A stretch of 64,000 bases of DNA, from the NCBI GenBank assembly GCA_015847255.1, contig JADLZK010002584.1, positions 25,672 to 89,671 of the forward strand. Direction: 5' to 3'. A model generated the notes under the pieces. The model saw nothing but the letters and a program-made list of their open reading frames with translations. It searched no databases and was not told the DNA's origin. Shown here in pieces: positions 10,989-22,494 of the stretch. Source of the stretch: Hyparrhenia diplandra. Taxonomy: Eukaryota; Streptophyta; Magnoliopsida; Poales; Poaceae. Each line of letters starts with the position of its first letter. Positions within the stretch are counted from its first letter, which is position 1. Position numbers and translations under genes: made by a program.

Positions 10989-13880
10989 CTAAGATTAGGG
11001 TATAGAGCGTTTCTTTGAGATTAGGGTATGTAGCGTCTATCGAGATTAGGGTCCATGGCGTCTACTGAGATTAGTGTTCATGGCGTTTCTTTGAGATTAG
11101 GGTTCATGTTGTTTCTTTGAGATTAGGGTTTAGGGACGCCTGTTGAGATAAGGTTTCATGGCGTCGCTATTGAGATTAGGGTTCATGTTGTTTTCTTGAA
11201 TTTAGGGTTTGGGACGTTTTGTTGAGATTAGGGTTTATGTCGTCTGGCGAGGTTAGTGTAGATAGCTCAGTATATAGTCAGTAATTTATAAGATTAGGGT
11301 TTAGGGCATTTGCTGAGATTAGGGTTTTGGAGGCAAATGTCATTTTAAATGCATGCCCCCTACCAGGCAATGTGTTTTGGAGGCAAGTAAGCATGCCCCC
11401 TACAAGGCAATGGGTTTCGAGGCAAACTGTCTTTTGAAAAGAATGTCCCCTACTAGGCAATGGGTTTTTTGGGCAAAATTGTTTTTCAAAAGCATGCCCC
11501 TACTAGGCAATGGGTTTCAAAAGCATGCCGAGATTAGTGTAGATAGCTCAGTAATCTATAGTAACCTATGATGAGTAATTTTTAAGATTAGGGTATAGGG
11601 CGTCTGCTGAGATTAGGGTTCATGGCGTCTGCTGAGATTAGTGTATATAGTGTCTATTGAGATTAGTGTTCATATCGTTTGCTGAGATTAGGATTTAGGG
11701 CATGGTACTAAGATTAGGGTTTGTGGCGTTTGCTGAGATTAGTGTAGATAACTACGTAATATATGGTCAGTAATTTATAAGATTAGGGTTCATGGTGTTT
11801 GTTGAGATTAGGGTAAATGGCGTCTACTAAGATTAGTGTATATAGCGTTTACTGAGATTAGGTTTCAGAGCGTTTGCTGAGATTTTGGTTCGTGGCGTTC
11901 ACTCATTAATACATGCTCAATAATATTTTGTCAGTAATTTTTAAGATTAGGGTATAGAGCGTTTCTTTGAGATTAGGGTTCATGGCGCTCGGCGAGATTA
12001 GTGTATATAGCGTTATCGAGATTAGGGTGCGAGTGTCTGGCTGAGATTATGGTTTGTGGCATTTGCTCATTAATACATGCTTAGTAATTTGTGGTCAGTA
12101 ATTTCTGAGATTAGAGTATAGAGCGTTTGCTGAGATTAGGGTTCAGGGTGTCTGCTGAGATTAGGGTTCATGGCGTCTGTTGAGATTAGTGTATATAGCG
12201 TTATCGAGATTAGGGTTCGGGCGTTTCTTTGGGATTAGGGTTCACACATTTTGCTAAGATTAGGGTTCACACATTTTGCGAGATTAGGGTTGACATATTT
12301 TGCCGTGATTAGGGTTCACACATTTGCATAGATTAGGGTTCACACATTTTCTTTGAGATTAGGGTTCTGATTTTTCTTTGAGATTAGGGTTCACACAATT
12401 TGCCGAGTTTAGGGTTCACACATTTTGCTTTGAGATTAGGGTTCACACATTTTTTGAGATTAGGGTTGACACATTTTTTGAGATTAGGGTTGACACATTT
12501 TCTTTGAGATTAGGGTTCACACATTTTCTTTGTGATTAGGGTTCACACATTTTACAGAGAAAAGGGTTCACACATTTTGCGGTGATTAGGGCTCACACAT
12601 TTTCTTTGAGATTAGGGTTGACACATTTTCTTTGAGATTAGGGTTCACACATTTTCTTTGTGATTAGGGTTCACACATTTCTGAGAGAAAAGGGTTCACA
12701 CATTTTTGCGGTGATTAGGGCTCACACATTTTCTTGAGATTAGGGTTCGGGCGTTTCTTTGGGATTGGGGTTTACACATTTTGCTTTGAGATTAGGGTTC
12801 ACACATTTTGCAGAGATTAGGGTTGACACATTTTGCTGTGATTAGGGTTCAGACATTTTGCTGAGATTAGGGTTGACACATTTTGCTGAGATTAGGGTTG
12901 ACACATTTTTCTGAGATTAGGTTTGGCACATTTTGCTGTGATTAGGGTTCACACATTTTACAGAGAAAAGGGTTTACACATTTTGCGGTGATTAGGGCTC
13001 ACACATTTTGCTGAGATTAGGGTTCACACATTTTGCTGAGATTAGGGTTCACACATTTTGTAGAGATTAGGGTTCACACATTTTGCTGAGATTAGGGTTT
13101 ATGGCGTCTGCGGAGATTAGTGTAGATAGCTCAGTAATCTATGGTCAGTAATTTGTAAGATTAGGGTATTGGGCGTTTGTTGAGATTAGGGTTCATGGCG
13201 TCTACTGAGATCAGTGTATATAGTGTCTTCTGAGATTAGAGTTCATGTCGTTTTGTCGAGATTAGGGTATAGAGTGTTTGATGAGATTAGGGTCAGGGCG
13301 TTTGCTGAGATTAGGGTTCATGGCGTCTGCTGAGATTAGTGTATATAGCATCTACTGAGATTATGGTTCATGGTGTTTCACCGAGATTATGGTTCATGAT
13401 GTTTGCTCATTAATACATGCTCGTAATTTATGGTTAGTAATTTCTGAGATTAATGTATTGAGTGTTTCTTGATTAGTGTCCGAGCGCCTGTTGAGATTAG
13501 GGTTCAGGTAGTTTGCTGAGATTAGGGTTCGTGTCATTTTGCTGAGAGTAGGGTATAGAGCATTTGTTGAGATTAGGGTTTAGGGCGTCTGCTGTGATTA
13601 GGGTTGATAGCGTCTGCTAAGATTAGTGTATATAGCGTCTACTGATATTAGGGTTCATGACATTTACCGAGATTAGTGTGTAGAGCGTTCTTTGAGATTA
13701 TGGTTCGTGGTGTCTACCGAGATTAGGGTTTATGGCATTTGTTGAGATTAGTGTACAAAGCGTTTCTTTGAGATTAGGGTTCGTGTCGCCTGGCCGAGAT
13801 TAGAGTTCGGTATGTCTGGCGAGATTAGTGTATATAGCACCTACTGAGATTAGGGTTCATAGCGTTTGCATTGTCACTAA
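10989..13880 (+). repeat. GATTAGGGTT minisatellite (~22-32-bp units)
   Basis: Several dozen imperfect units of the form GAGATTAGGGTT + 10-20 variable bases. There are two flavours. Units with CATGGCGTTTGCT or similar lie at both sides (10,989-11,320; 11,560-12,240; 13,090-13,880), and a homogenised core with CACACATTTTGCT runs ~12,235-13,090. Spacing varies, and interspersed CAGTAATTTAT segments recur. The TTAGGG core resembles a telomere repeat, but units are separated by non-telomeric spacer, so this is a minisatellite and not interstitial telomere. Confidence 0.85.
11329..11535 (+). repeat. 'GGCAA...GCATGCCCCCTAC' repeat block, copy 1
   Basis: Four units of ~45-55 bp with the order GGCAA(A)GT, TTTTGAAAAGCATG, CCCCTACTAGGCAATGGGTTTT. 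They interrupt the GATTAGGG minisatellite. A second block of the same repeat lies at ~13,905-14,150. Confidence 0.75.
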
Positions 13881-13904
13881 TTGATTTTTTAAATTTAGGG
13901 TTTT

Positions 13905-14150
13905 GGTGCAATTGCTCTTTTAAATGCATGTCCCCTACCGGGCAATAGGTTTTTCGGGAAGTGTCTTTTGAAAAGCATGTCCCCTACTAGATAATTGGTA
14001 TTGGGGCAAGTGTCTTTTGAAAAGCATGTCCCCTATGAGGCAATGTGTTTTGGGGCAAGTGTCTTTTCAAAAAATATGCCCCCTACCGGGCAAGGGGTTT
14101 TGGGGCAAGTTTGTTTTGAAAAACATGCCCCCTAGCGGTCAATGTGTTTC
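13905..14150 (+). repeat. 'GGCAA...GCATGTCCCCTAC' repeat block, copy 2
   Basis: Five units of ~50-55 bp like those at 11,329-11,535, in the same orientation. It closes the right side of the minisatellite and suggests that a larger segment (minisatellite plus this block) has been duplicated or rearranged. Confidence 0.75.
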
Positions 14151-14159
14151 TGAGAATGT

Positions 14160-15530
14160 CACTAATTAATTTTGCATAATAGTAGAACCCAACACTAACC
14201 ATTTTATTCAGTAATTTCATTATTCAATTATTAATTATTTTTGCATATACTTATTTGATTCCTCTATATCAACGGACGAAAATAGAAATACATTTTCAAC
14301 AATACGATGTGCTCCTCGTTCTATTGTCACTTTTGGTCTATTTGTGCTCAATAACATCACTTTTGGTCTAAAATAATTTTTTACTAATGGATATACAACA
14401 CACATTCATAATTTATATTTTTTACTGCCTTATTGCACGTGCTCCTTATATGCTCAGTAATACAACAATAATATCATAGTAATACATTCTCAGTAACATC
14501 ATGCTCCTGAAGATGGTATGGTTAGTTTAACTGATAGTAGTTTAGAAAAATCCTAGAGGAATTATAACTTTAGAAAGACGGAAACCGATCAGAGTATTTT
14601 TTTTTACAGAGATTCATTTGGGTGGTAATTACTAAACACAAAACATGAAAAAAAAGCACAAACACGCCACCGGTGAATACACTTCCTTCAATAACCAGAA
14701 AGATTTTGTTATCACTCTAGCTGAAGGCATCTCCAGATTCATTACGGGATCACCATCATCCATATCTGTAGTGAAAAAGCAAGACGTAAAATACATTAGT
14801 GCTAAACAATGTTTTTATGGAGCTCATGTACCAATTTAACTGTGTGCCAATAGCTTCAGTAATCAATACTTTTCGGATTCAGTGGTGCATCCCATCAGCT
14901 TCAGTAATTTGATCCTATGTATTTACTATTTAGTAATGCATCAGTAGTTCAGTAATTGAGTGTAGATCAAAACTAATGGCCTCAACTCACTTGCACACAA
15001 ATAGTCTCCTAGTAATCCATGCACACAAATAGCATCTCAGTAGCATTTCATAGGCACACGAATAATAATAAACCCTCAGTAATCCGCTACTAGCATTGAT
15101 TAGTGCAGCATGTTTGACATTCACAAAACATAAGATTAATGATTGTATTAATCTGTTCAAAACACACCAATAATATCATGCCACAATAATATTGAGATGG
15201 AGAGAGGAAACACCATGTGAGATCGAGAAGGAACCCCTGGCTGCCTGATCCCTCTCGATTTTTCAGTAATCCATGTTTTTCCTTCTCTCCAAGAAAATCC
15301 AATGCTAAATACATTTCCCAGGAGCTGCAACTACTTAAATATAATCATCAGTAAAAAGCATAGATTTTTTTTTTTGAGAAACCAATGTGAATATAAATTA
15401 GTATAGCTTTTCTACAAGCAAATCAATAATGTCAGTAACATAGCATTTTGCACTGGTGAACTTAACTCCACCTTATCTGATTCAATGTGTTAGAGAATCA
15501 GTAATAGGGCAGATGGTGTTTTTGAGATGC
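14160..15530. other. AT-rich right interior of the large element
   Basis: No gene; the longest ORFs (64-74 codons) lack family features. CAGTAAT/CAGTAATCC motifs recur at irregular intervals, as in 8,530-9,480, so both halves of the element share this short-motif enrichment. Confidence 0.4.
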
Positions 15531-15991
15531 AAATCTCACCTGCGCCGCCGCCCGATTCCCATGGAGGCCGTAGTTCAGCGTGCCCGCTGCTGCTCCATGC
15601 CGCTGAAGGCGGTTCAACTGCAGGCTTCACGAAGGTCCTGCTTCCGTCCCCCTGAGCGCGGCGCTTCGCCACGATTGCCCCTGCTCGCGTTGCGTCCTTT
15701 TCTACACGCCGTGCGCTGCTGCCGCCGCCTTCGCGCCGCCGCTCAGCGCCGTGCGCCGCCGCTTAAGCGCAAAAGCGTGGGCTGGCTCGCTCCGGCTCGG
15801 CGCTCGCGCAATAGAGCTTCTCAATGTGGGGACGGGTCGGGATTGGGGGAGGTTGGTTAACGGGTCGTAGGCGGGAGGATTGTGATCCGGTTTGCTAGCT
15901 GGTTGGGTTGGCTCGGCTGTTAAGGTGGCTGGGCTGTTAGGGGGTTGGGTGTAGAATGGATTCTACACAGGGGTGTAGAATAAGCGCGCCA

Positions 15992-16310
<319 letters not shown>

Positions 16311-16701
16311 TCAGCAAAGCGCTAAACCTTGAGAGAGCTGCGTCAGCATTAAGCTTCCTACTGATGAAGGAATATCCAACGAGAAAAACTTGCTCACGCG
16401 GTGTCGAACCTCCCAATGAACAAAAAAGGTGCTACCGATGCTCTTATAATCACTATAGACTATAGACATAGTCCTTTCGTATTTCTGATTTAGTAGTCTG
16501 ATAAGAACCTCCCTTTTTTCAGTTCTCCTATATTTTCGATAGCAAGAACCTCCCAATGAAAAGTTCAAAAAAAAAAATCTCACAATGAAGTATTTTTTTT
16601 TTTTTTTTAGTTAGAATTTCACCTAAACAAAAGGAATACAAAGGATCTTGGGCAAGAGTATCTGATCATATATGTATTCCAATACGGAAGGAGGATTTTC
16701 A

Positions 16702-16826
16702 ATGCGGGATATAAAAAACATATCTCTGTAGCACCCGTGCTAAGTACTCTATGGTTTGGGGCTTTAGCAGGTTTATTGATAGAAATCAATCGTTTATTCC
16801 CAGACTTTTGTCATTCCCTTTTTTAA
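16702..16826 (+). pseudogene. psaJ: Plastid-derived psaJ pseudogene (NUPT)
   Basis: ATGCGGGATATAAAA opens a near-complete copy of the plastid gene for photosystem I subunit IX. After a shift, the frame reads SVAPVLSTLWFGALAGLLIE and INRLFPD, and ends at TTTTTTAA. An extra A and a missing CT near 16,715-16,728 break the frame just after the start, so no protein can be made here. Flanking AT-rich sequence (roughly 16,600-16,910) is probably the plastid trnP-psaJ-rpl33 spacer; exact borders are not determinable. Nuclear plastid insertions of this kind are common in grasses. Confidence 0.85.
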
Positions 16827-18178
16827 TTCTAGTTATTCCTATGTAAGAGATATAGAATTCTTCGTGACATGACGAAAATTTGTGTTGATAATGGGCTCTG
16901 AAAGGAATTATTGTATTATCCCCTGTTTTCCTGCTTGTTCATGGGCCGAATCTCAATCAATCCATGCTGACAGTTCAGTTGAAATTCCTGGACCATATAT
17001 GGATTGATCTAACGTGCTGTTTGGTTCGTCAATTTATAACGGCACCCGATTACTTCCGGGATAGAATAACGTTACAGCTGTTTGGTTGGGCTTGGCCCGT
17101 TATGACAAACCGCGCAATGGAATAACGCTTCGTTCATCTGTGATACCGCCCAGCCCGGTCCTGTATCTAATTACGGGACTGCCTCCGTCTCAGCTCAAGT
17201 CGCGACTTCTTCTCTCCCCCACGCGTTCGCGTTCTTCCTCCTTCGCACGGCGGCGGCGGCGGCGACCACAACCTCTCGCCGGTGAGTTCTCCGCATCTGC
17301 TATCCTTGTCGATCTCTCCCGATTCCCCTCTCTTCTCCCCATACAGCAGCTCGATCTCTCCCGATTCCCCTCTCTTCTCCCCGTACAACAGCGCGATTTC
17401 TAACCCTAGATTGTGTTTTTTTTCCAGGTCACATAGAAGAGGACGCTGAGTAGAGCAACCAAAGCACCTCTGCCCTAGGTATGCCATCGTGGTTGCCTTT
17501 CCCCTCCCTCTCAAATCCCGATTACATGTCTGGGAGAGTGTTCAGCTATGTTGGTTTGTCTAGCAAATAGAATAGCAATTCTGTGAATCTGAAGAATAGC
17601 CCTTGTGCTGTTTGTCTTGTCGATACTTTCAAATTAATTGACTCTGCGAGCTGGTATGGTTTTTGCCTAATGTTCTGTTTGCTCAGTTGTGTGTATTGAG
17701 CGTAAATTGTGCGGTTGCCCTTGTGGACATTAACTAGTTTAATTTATTCAGATTCAGAAATTGGCTGCAATCTGCTGAGTTAATGTAGTATTTGAAATTG
17801 CCGCTAGTAGGTATTGCAGAGTAGGCTATCAAGTGACTGGTTGCAAAATACTATTAGGGCTAACTTTCTCCGGAGGTTTAGCTGTTTTATATTTTCGTCA
17901 CAAGTGATGGAAAGAAATTTCTCATCTCTGCTCAGCATGTTAGGCATAAATAAATTATTTGAAACCAAACTCACCAGGTCATAGGATCTGTGTTATGGTG
18001 ATAAGTTGAGAGGTGGACAATTGTATGAATTCAGTACTACTTTTCCTATATAGCTGAGTAGCAACTTCTAGCAAATAGCAACATATTTTGGTTATATTTT
18101 TGCCGCTGGACACTTGCTCTGAATTCTTTGACGATGCAGCAATGCATTTATTTTCTAAGGATATTGTAGATTATTTTA

Positions 18179-19629
18179 ATGGTTAGTGATTTAATTAATA
18201 TTGTTATTGATGTTGTGTCCAGCATCATGGCCCGCCTTCCTTTAACCACAAGAACTCGAAGAAGAAACATGGCCATTAGAAATATGTTGACTTCCATCAT
18301 CGTCATGTACTATTACATGTGGTTCTTTCTTGCATTGGCATATAAAAGGAGGTGTTTTAAGATAGAGAGAAGGATAATACATGGTCAACTGAGAAATGAG
18401 AAGTTGTTCCAACTAGTTCGTAGCAGCGACACTACCTGTATTAGTGAGCTTCGTATGGATAGGAGAACGTTCTACATCCTGTGTGAGATGCTTAGAGATG
18501 TTGGTGGGTTGAAGGGCACACGTAATATGGAGCTAGAAGAGATAGTGGCCCAATTCCTATACACACTGGCCCATCACTTGAAGAATCGGACAATAATGAA
18601 TACTTTCTACCGAAGTGGCGAGACAGTTAGTAGACAATTCAATTTATGCCTGCTAGCTGTTCTGAAATTGCACCATTTACTGCTTAAGACCCCAGAACCA
18701 ATACCGGAGAATAGCACAGATAGTTACTGGAAATATTTCAAGGTAAATGACTTGTCAACAAAATTTTCCTTTAATAAAGAAAAATACATATTACAAAGTC
18801 AGCATGTGACACTTCTTTTTTCTATGTGGATCTTGTCTGTAGAACTGTTTGGGAGCCTTGGATGGAACTTATATAAAGGTCACTGTTCCAGCTCAGATAA
18901 AAGGAAGGTATAGGACTAGAAAACCAGATATTGTTACAAATGTCCTAGGTGTTTGTGCACCAGATATGCAATTCATCTATGTACTACTTGGTTGGGAGGG
19001 CTCAGCACATGACGGCCGTGTGCTGAGAGATGCCATTACCAGGCCAAATGGCTTGCGTGTCCCCCAAGGCGAGTTTGGTTTTGTTAACTCATGTGGTTTC
19101 CTGATAAGTTATCTAGTGCAAATCTTGATTTTGTTTCTATTTGCAATCTTAAGGGTGTTACTATCTCGTGGATGGTGGGTATGCAAATGCAGAGGGCTTT
19201 TTAGCTCCATATCGAGGTCATAGATATCACTTGGGACGTTGGACTCCAGAAAATCCACCACATAGCGCAGAGGAATATTTTAATATGAGGCATGCAAAAG
19301 CAAGAAATATAATTGAGAGATGTTTTGGAAGGCTAAAGGGTCGGTGGGGAATTTTGAGATCTCCATCTTTTTTTTTTCCTATAAGAACTCAATGCCGAAT
19401 AATAATGGCTTGTGCCCTTTTGCACAATTTGATTTTGCAAAATATGTCAAGAGATCCAATGGAAGATTTGGATGAATTAGTGGCACCTTCAATGGAAATT
19501 ACTGAAGGAGAAGCTAGTGAACCAGAATTTATCACCGGTGTGTCGACTTCCAATGAGTGGACTAATTTTCGAGATGTTCTTGCTCAAGGGCTATATAATA
19601 ACCATAGGTCTTCTTCTAGTTCTAATTAA
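18179..19629 (+). CDS. PIF/Harbinger transposase (DDE_Tnp_4)
   Basis: Three coding exons: 18,179 (or Met at 18,227) to 18,742; 18,843-19,068; 19,154-19,629. Joins are in frame. The first intron is GT-AG (TTTCAAG|GTAAAT ... CTGTAG|AACTG). The second appears to be GC-AG (CCCCAAG|GCGAGT ... CTTAAG|GGTG). The catalytic triad is visible: D in CLGALDGTY, D in YYLVDGGYAN, and E in NIIERCFGRLKGRW. An N-terminal helix-rich region and the HNLILQ segment near the end are also typical. No stop or frameshift is seen, so the protein may be functional. It would cut and paste the element together with the Myb/SANT partner encoded just downstream on the same strand. Confidence 0.85.
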
Positions 19630-19740
19630 GGTCTGCTTTTTATATATTAGTTCTTGCTTTTTATATATTTTGATTTTTCTAGTTCTGAAATTCTTATATA
19701 TTAGTTGTGTATTTTAACATGGCCTTAATACTATGCAGCT

Positions 19741-21038
19741 ATGGACCTTTCTAATAAATCAACAATTGTGCGTGGAAGGGGAAAGAATAAAAGGAAGTGG
19801 ACTATGAATGAAGACGATGAGCTCATGAAAGCACTGTATGAGATGTCATTAGATCCAAAGTGGAAGGGACAAGGAGGCTTTAATAATGGGTATTTATCTG
19901 CACTGGAGGATATTCTAGCTGAGAAGCTACCAGGCGCTGGACTTACAGCTTTACCTCATATTGAGTCTAGAGTCAGGCATTTTAGGACAAAGTTTGGAGC
20001 ACTGGAACAAATGTTGTGCAGAAGTGGCTTCACCTGGGATGATACTAAGAAGATGCTTCAGTGTGAAAAGACACAATACGATAAACATTGCAAGGTATGC
20101 TAGCCTTACTTTACATATGCATGTCTGATTTCTATACATATGTAGAAATATATACTTTAGAGGTGCTGGCCTGTTAGTCTCTTTATGGTGGCATCCTCAC
20201 CTCGCTTAACTTGTTTGCCACCAAGTTCGATGAGGTTATAATCTTTGTTTATCATCACTGTACTGCCTGTTGTTTAGCACTTATGCTTGCCTGTCTTTGT
20301 TTGATTGAACTATATTTATTTCCAGTCAAATTTAATGGAAAAGGGGTCATCTGGTTTGATTTTTGAACAACTAGTTTTGTGAAAAATAGACTGTAACTCA
20401 AACACGGGGACGATCAGGTGGTGGTACTTCAAAGTTGGTGCCTGGCCATTGTGGCCTAACCACAGCCATCCAGGGAGGTGGAGAGGAGTAGGCCCTACCA
20501 TTATTTTCCATGTGCTCTTGTGGTTGGAAGAGGAGGAAGAGGCAAGGAGGGAAGAGCAGGGATAGTGCAACAAGTGATCCTTTTCTGGACATGTTATATG
20601 AAGTCCAAGGTGATTTGAAGGGTGTGGCTGGTAATGTTGGAAAAATGGCAGAAGCCATGGGTCGTGAGGCTGCGATTCAAGAGAAAGCAATGAATGAAGA
20701 TCCACAACAGACTTTAAGGGAGAAGGCTGTAGCAGAGTTGCGCATGCTTGGGTTTACTGGGACAGAACAAATCAAAGCTGCTACAATATTTGTGAAAGTA
20801 CCAGATCAAATGAGTATGCTGCTAACTCTTGATCAGTCTTTGAGGAGAGAGTTCATCCTGAACATGCTTAATGGTATGACTGTTAGTCAACACTCTATAA
20901 ATAATGCATGTACTCTGTTGTCATTGAGCTATGCTATTTTTGTGATGCACATATACTCTGTACCATTCCTAATGTACTTCTAAAATCATTTTTTCTGTAG
21001 AGGAGGAAACAAGGAAGCGGACAGGAGGAGGAAGATAA
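19741..21038 (+). CDS. Myb/SANT-like partner protein of the PIF/Harbinger transposon
   Basis: Exon 1 (19,741-20,094, donor TGCAAG|GTATGC) encodes KRKWTMNEDDELMKALYEMS and further Myb/SANT-like (trihelix-type) domain sequence. A later exon around 20,510-20,873 encodes KRRKRQGGKSRDSATSDPF and a helical C-terminal region. Donor AATG|GTATGA and acceptor TCTGTAG|AGGAGG join it to a last exon, 21,001-21,038. The stretch between (acceptor near 20,325, TTTCCAG|TCAAAT) contains stops in the available frames, so the middle splice sites are unsure or the gene is damaged there. In PIF/Harbinger elements this protein binds DNA near the element ends and brings transposase to the nucleus. Confidence 0.7.
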
Positions 21039-21816
21039 GATGTTTGCATATTCATTCAAGAGTTGAAGGTGGACAAGGGATGCTGATTGTGCTTGCAGTA
21101 GGAGGTTCAAAAGGGTTGCTGACCGTGCTTTTGTGAAAGTGTTTGCGATGATTGGCATGATATCTTAAAACATGTCACTTTTACCTTCCTATAGGATCAA
21201 TGCGGTAGAATGTTTTTGGGACATGTTAATTTTATTTATTAGACACTTTTCTTTCCTGAGATGAAAAATGAAAGATTTCATTTTGGATTGTAATGATAGT
21301 CTAGTCAGCAATTTTAAGCTGGCGTAAATTTTCTTGGATGATCTTGCATTTGTGTTGGCCAGCTTCTCTTTTTACTGGTAATGATGCCGTTGAGCATGGA
21401 TTATTGTATGACATTGAACTGCTCATTAGATTAATGATTAGACTATTATATTGGTATTTTGGATTCCAATACTGTACACAAACCAAACACCCGTAATGGT
21501 ATTAGATACCTTTACCATGTGCAACCAAACAAAATGAGTAAACAGTATTGAATTCCATTCCCTCCCGCAATTTGTTAACAATAACATTTCCCTTACCTGT
21601 TAGTCAACCAAACAGCACGGAAAGATTTTGGCTGACCCCTATACCGAAACCGAACCGAACTATCCTTGTATGTACGAATAAAAATACGCCCGAGGGCACG
21701 AATAAGGCGCAATTTCCGACTTAATTAGTTCTAGGTCTAGTTCGATCGCTTGTTGATCGTGTCGCGCGTTGCGCAAGGCGGCCTCGCCGCCGGCGTAAGC
21801 GGATTGGTCGGGAACC

Positions 21817-22494
21817 ATGGACGACGACGACGACGTCTCCTTGTCCTGCTGCTGCTGCTGCTGTCTCGCCGAATCCTGTGTCGACTGCTTGTGCTGCGCA
21901 TTAAATTTTGCCTGCAGCATCTGCGGCTTGTTCATCGGGATAGTGCTCATCTGCGTGCTCGTGCCGGCCTTCGGCGTCGTGTACCCGGTCCGCGCCACAG
22001 TGAAGGACGCGTCGGTGTCGCGGCTTGCCCTCGCCGGCGCCAACGGCACGGCGCTCGCGTACGACCTGTCGCTCACCGTCTCCCTACGCAACCGCAAATG
22101 GGCGATGCGCGCCGAGCACGCCGCGCCGCTCGACGCCGAGCTGCTCTTCGCGGGGAGGCGCCTGGAAGGTGCCCGGCTAGCGGACGCGGGCATGAGCATG
22201 GACCCGCGCCGCACGGAGGAGTCTCGCATGCTAGCCGTGTCATCGTCGCCGGGATTTGAGCTGAGCGGCGACGCGGCGGCGGAGTTTGCGAGGGAGACCG
22301 TTGCCGGCGTGGTCGAGTTCGAGCTCAGGCTCACCGGGGCGTTCAAGTACCGGCCGGTTCACGTTGGCAGCAGCCGGAGGCTGGACGTGAAGTGTCCGCT
22401 GAAGTTGCCGGTGGCGCCACCGCCCTCGCCCACGTCGCCAGGGACGCACTTCATGTCGACGGTGTTAGACAAAGTCAGCGTCACGTGCTATTAG
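21817..22494 (+). CDS. NDR1/HIN1-like (NHL, LEA_2) membrane protein
   Basis: A 225-aa single exon; ATG in good context (aaccATGG). The N-terminus is acidic (MDDDDD), then very Cys-rich (six Cys at 11-16 plus seven more by residue 37), then one membrane segment (~37-57, GLFIGIVLICVLVPAFGVVY). A LEA_2 domain (~60-220) includes the NGTALAYDLSLTVSLRNR block that replaces the usual NP-x-x-x-x-x-Y region. Proteins of this family sit in the plasma membrane and take part in pathogen and stress responses; the cysteines could be acylated. The poly-Cys is encoded by a (TGC)n run, so its length may vary between lines. A PIF transposon lies ~200 bp upstream. Confidence 0.8.
   Translation: MDDDDDVSLSCCCCCCLAESCVDCLCCALNFACSICGLFIGIVLICVLVPAFGVVYPVRATVKDASVSRLALAGANGTALAYDLSLTVSLRNRKWAMRAEHAAPLDAELLFAGRRLEGARLADAGMSMDPRRTEESRMLAVSSSPGFELSGDAAAEFARETVAGVVEFELRLTGAFKYRPVHVGSSRRLDVKCPLKLPVAPPPSPTSPGTHFMSTVLDKVSVTCY

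Larger units (their letters stand above)
7668..15992. mobile_element. Unclassified ~8.3-kb element inserted in a (TA)n tract
   Basis: The left end reads CCTATGTGCTATCCTACACC, then GATTCTACACCC and CCAACCC. The right end, read on the minus strand, starts CTGGCGCGCTTATTCTACACC, then ATTCTACACCC and AACCCCC. The ends are therefore imperfect inverted repeats of ~50 bp built around CTACACC. Both ends continue into GC-rich, CpG-rich, leader-like sequence (7,700-8,330 on +; 15,960-15,530 on -). The left side has a plausible first exon and splice donor (CACCG|GTGAGC, ~8,318). The interior is AT-rich, peppered with CAGTAAT motifs, and holds a ~2.9-kb minisatellite. No transposase is visible, so it looks non-autonomous. 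Grass elements that sit in (TA)n tracts are known (Micron in rice, TA-flanked elements in maize), but I cannot assign this one to a family. Confidence 0.55.
17013..21619 (+). mobile_element. PIF/Harbinger DNA transposon, ~4.6 kb
   Basis: Inverted ends CGTGCTGTTTGGTT (left) and AACCAAACAGCACG (right, complement). The flanking trinucleotides are TAA on the left and GAA on the right, i.e. one base from the expected 3-bp TWA duplication. It encodes both proteins the superfamily needs: a DDE transposase and a Myb/SANT-like DNA-binding protein. Two GC-rich leader exons seem to precede the transposase (donor CGCCG|GTGAGT at ~17,281; a small exon at ~17,429-17,479). A 40-bp leader segment is tandemly duplicated at ~17,311-17,392. 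It ends 197 bp before the NHL start codon. Confidence 0.88.

Noticed and set aside
10989..13880. CRISPR-like array or interstitial telomere
   Set aside because: This is plant nuclear DNA. Repeats are degenerate with irregular spacers and no cas genes, and units are not contiguous TTTAGGG.
7668..15992. Helitron
   Set aside because: No TC start or CTRR end next to the (TA)n borders in either orientation, and both ends are inverted copies, which Helitrons lack.
21660..22346. 228-codon minus-strand ORF
   Set aside because: Antisense shadow of the NHL gene; low-complexity Ser/Ala/Gln composition.
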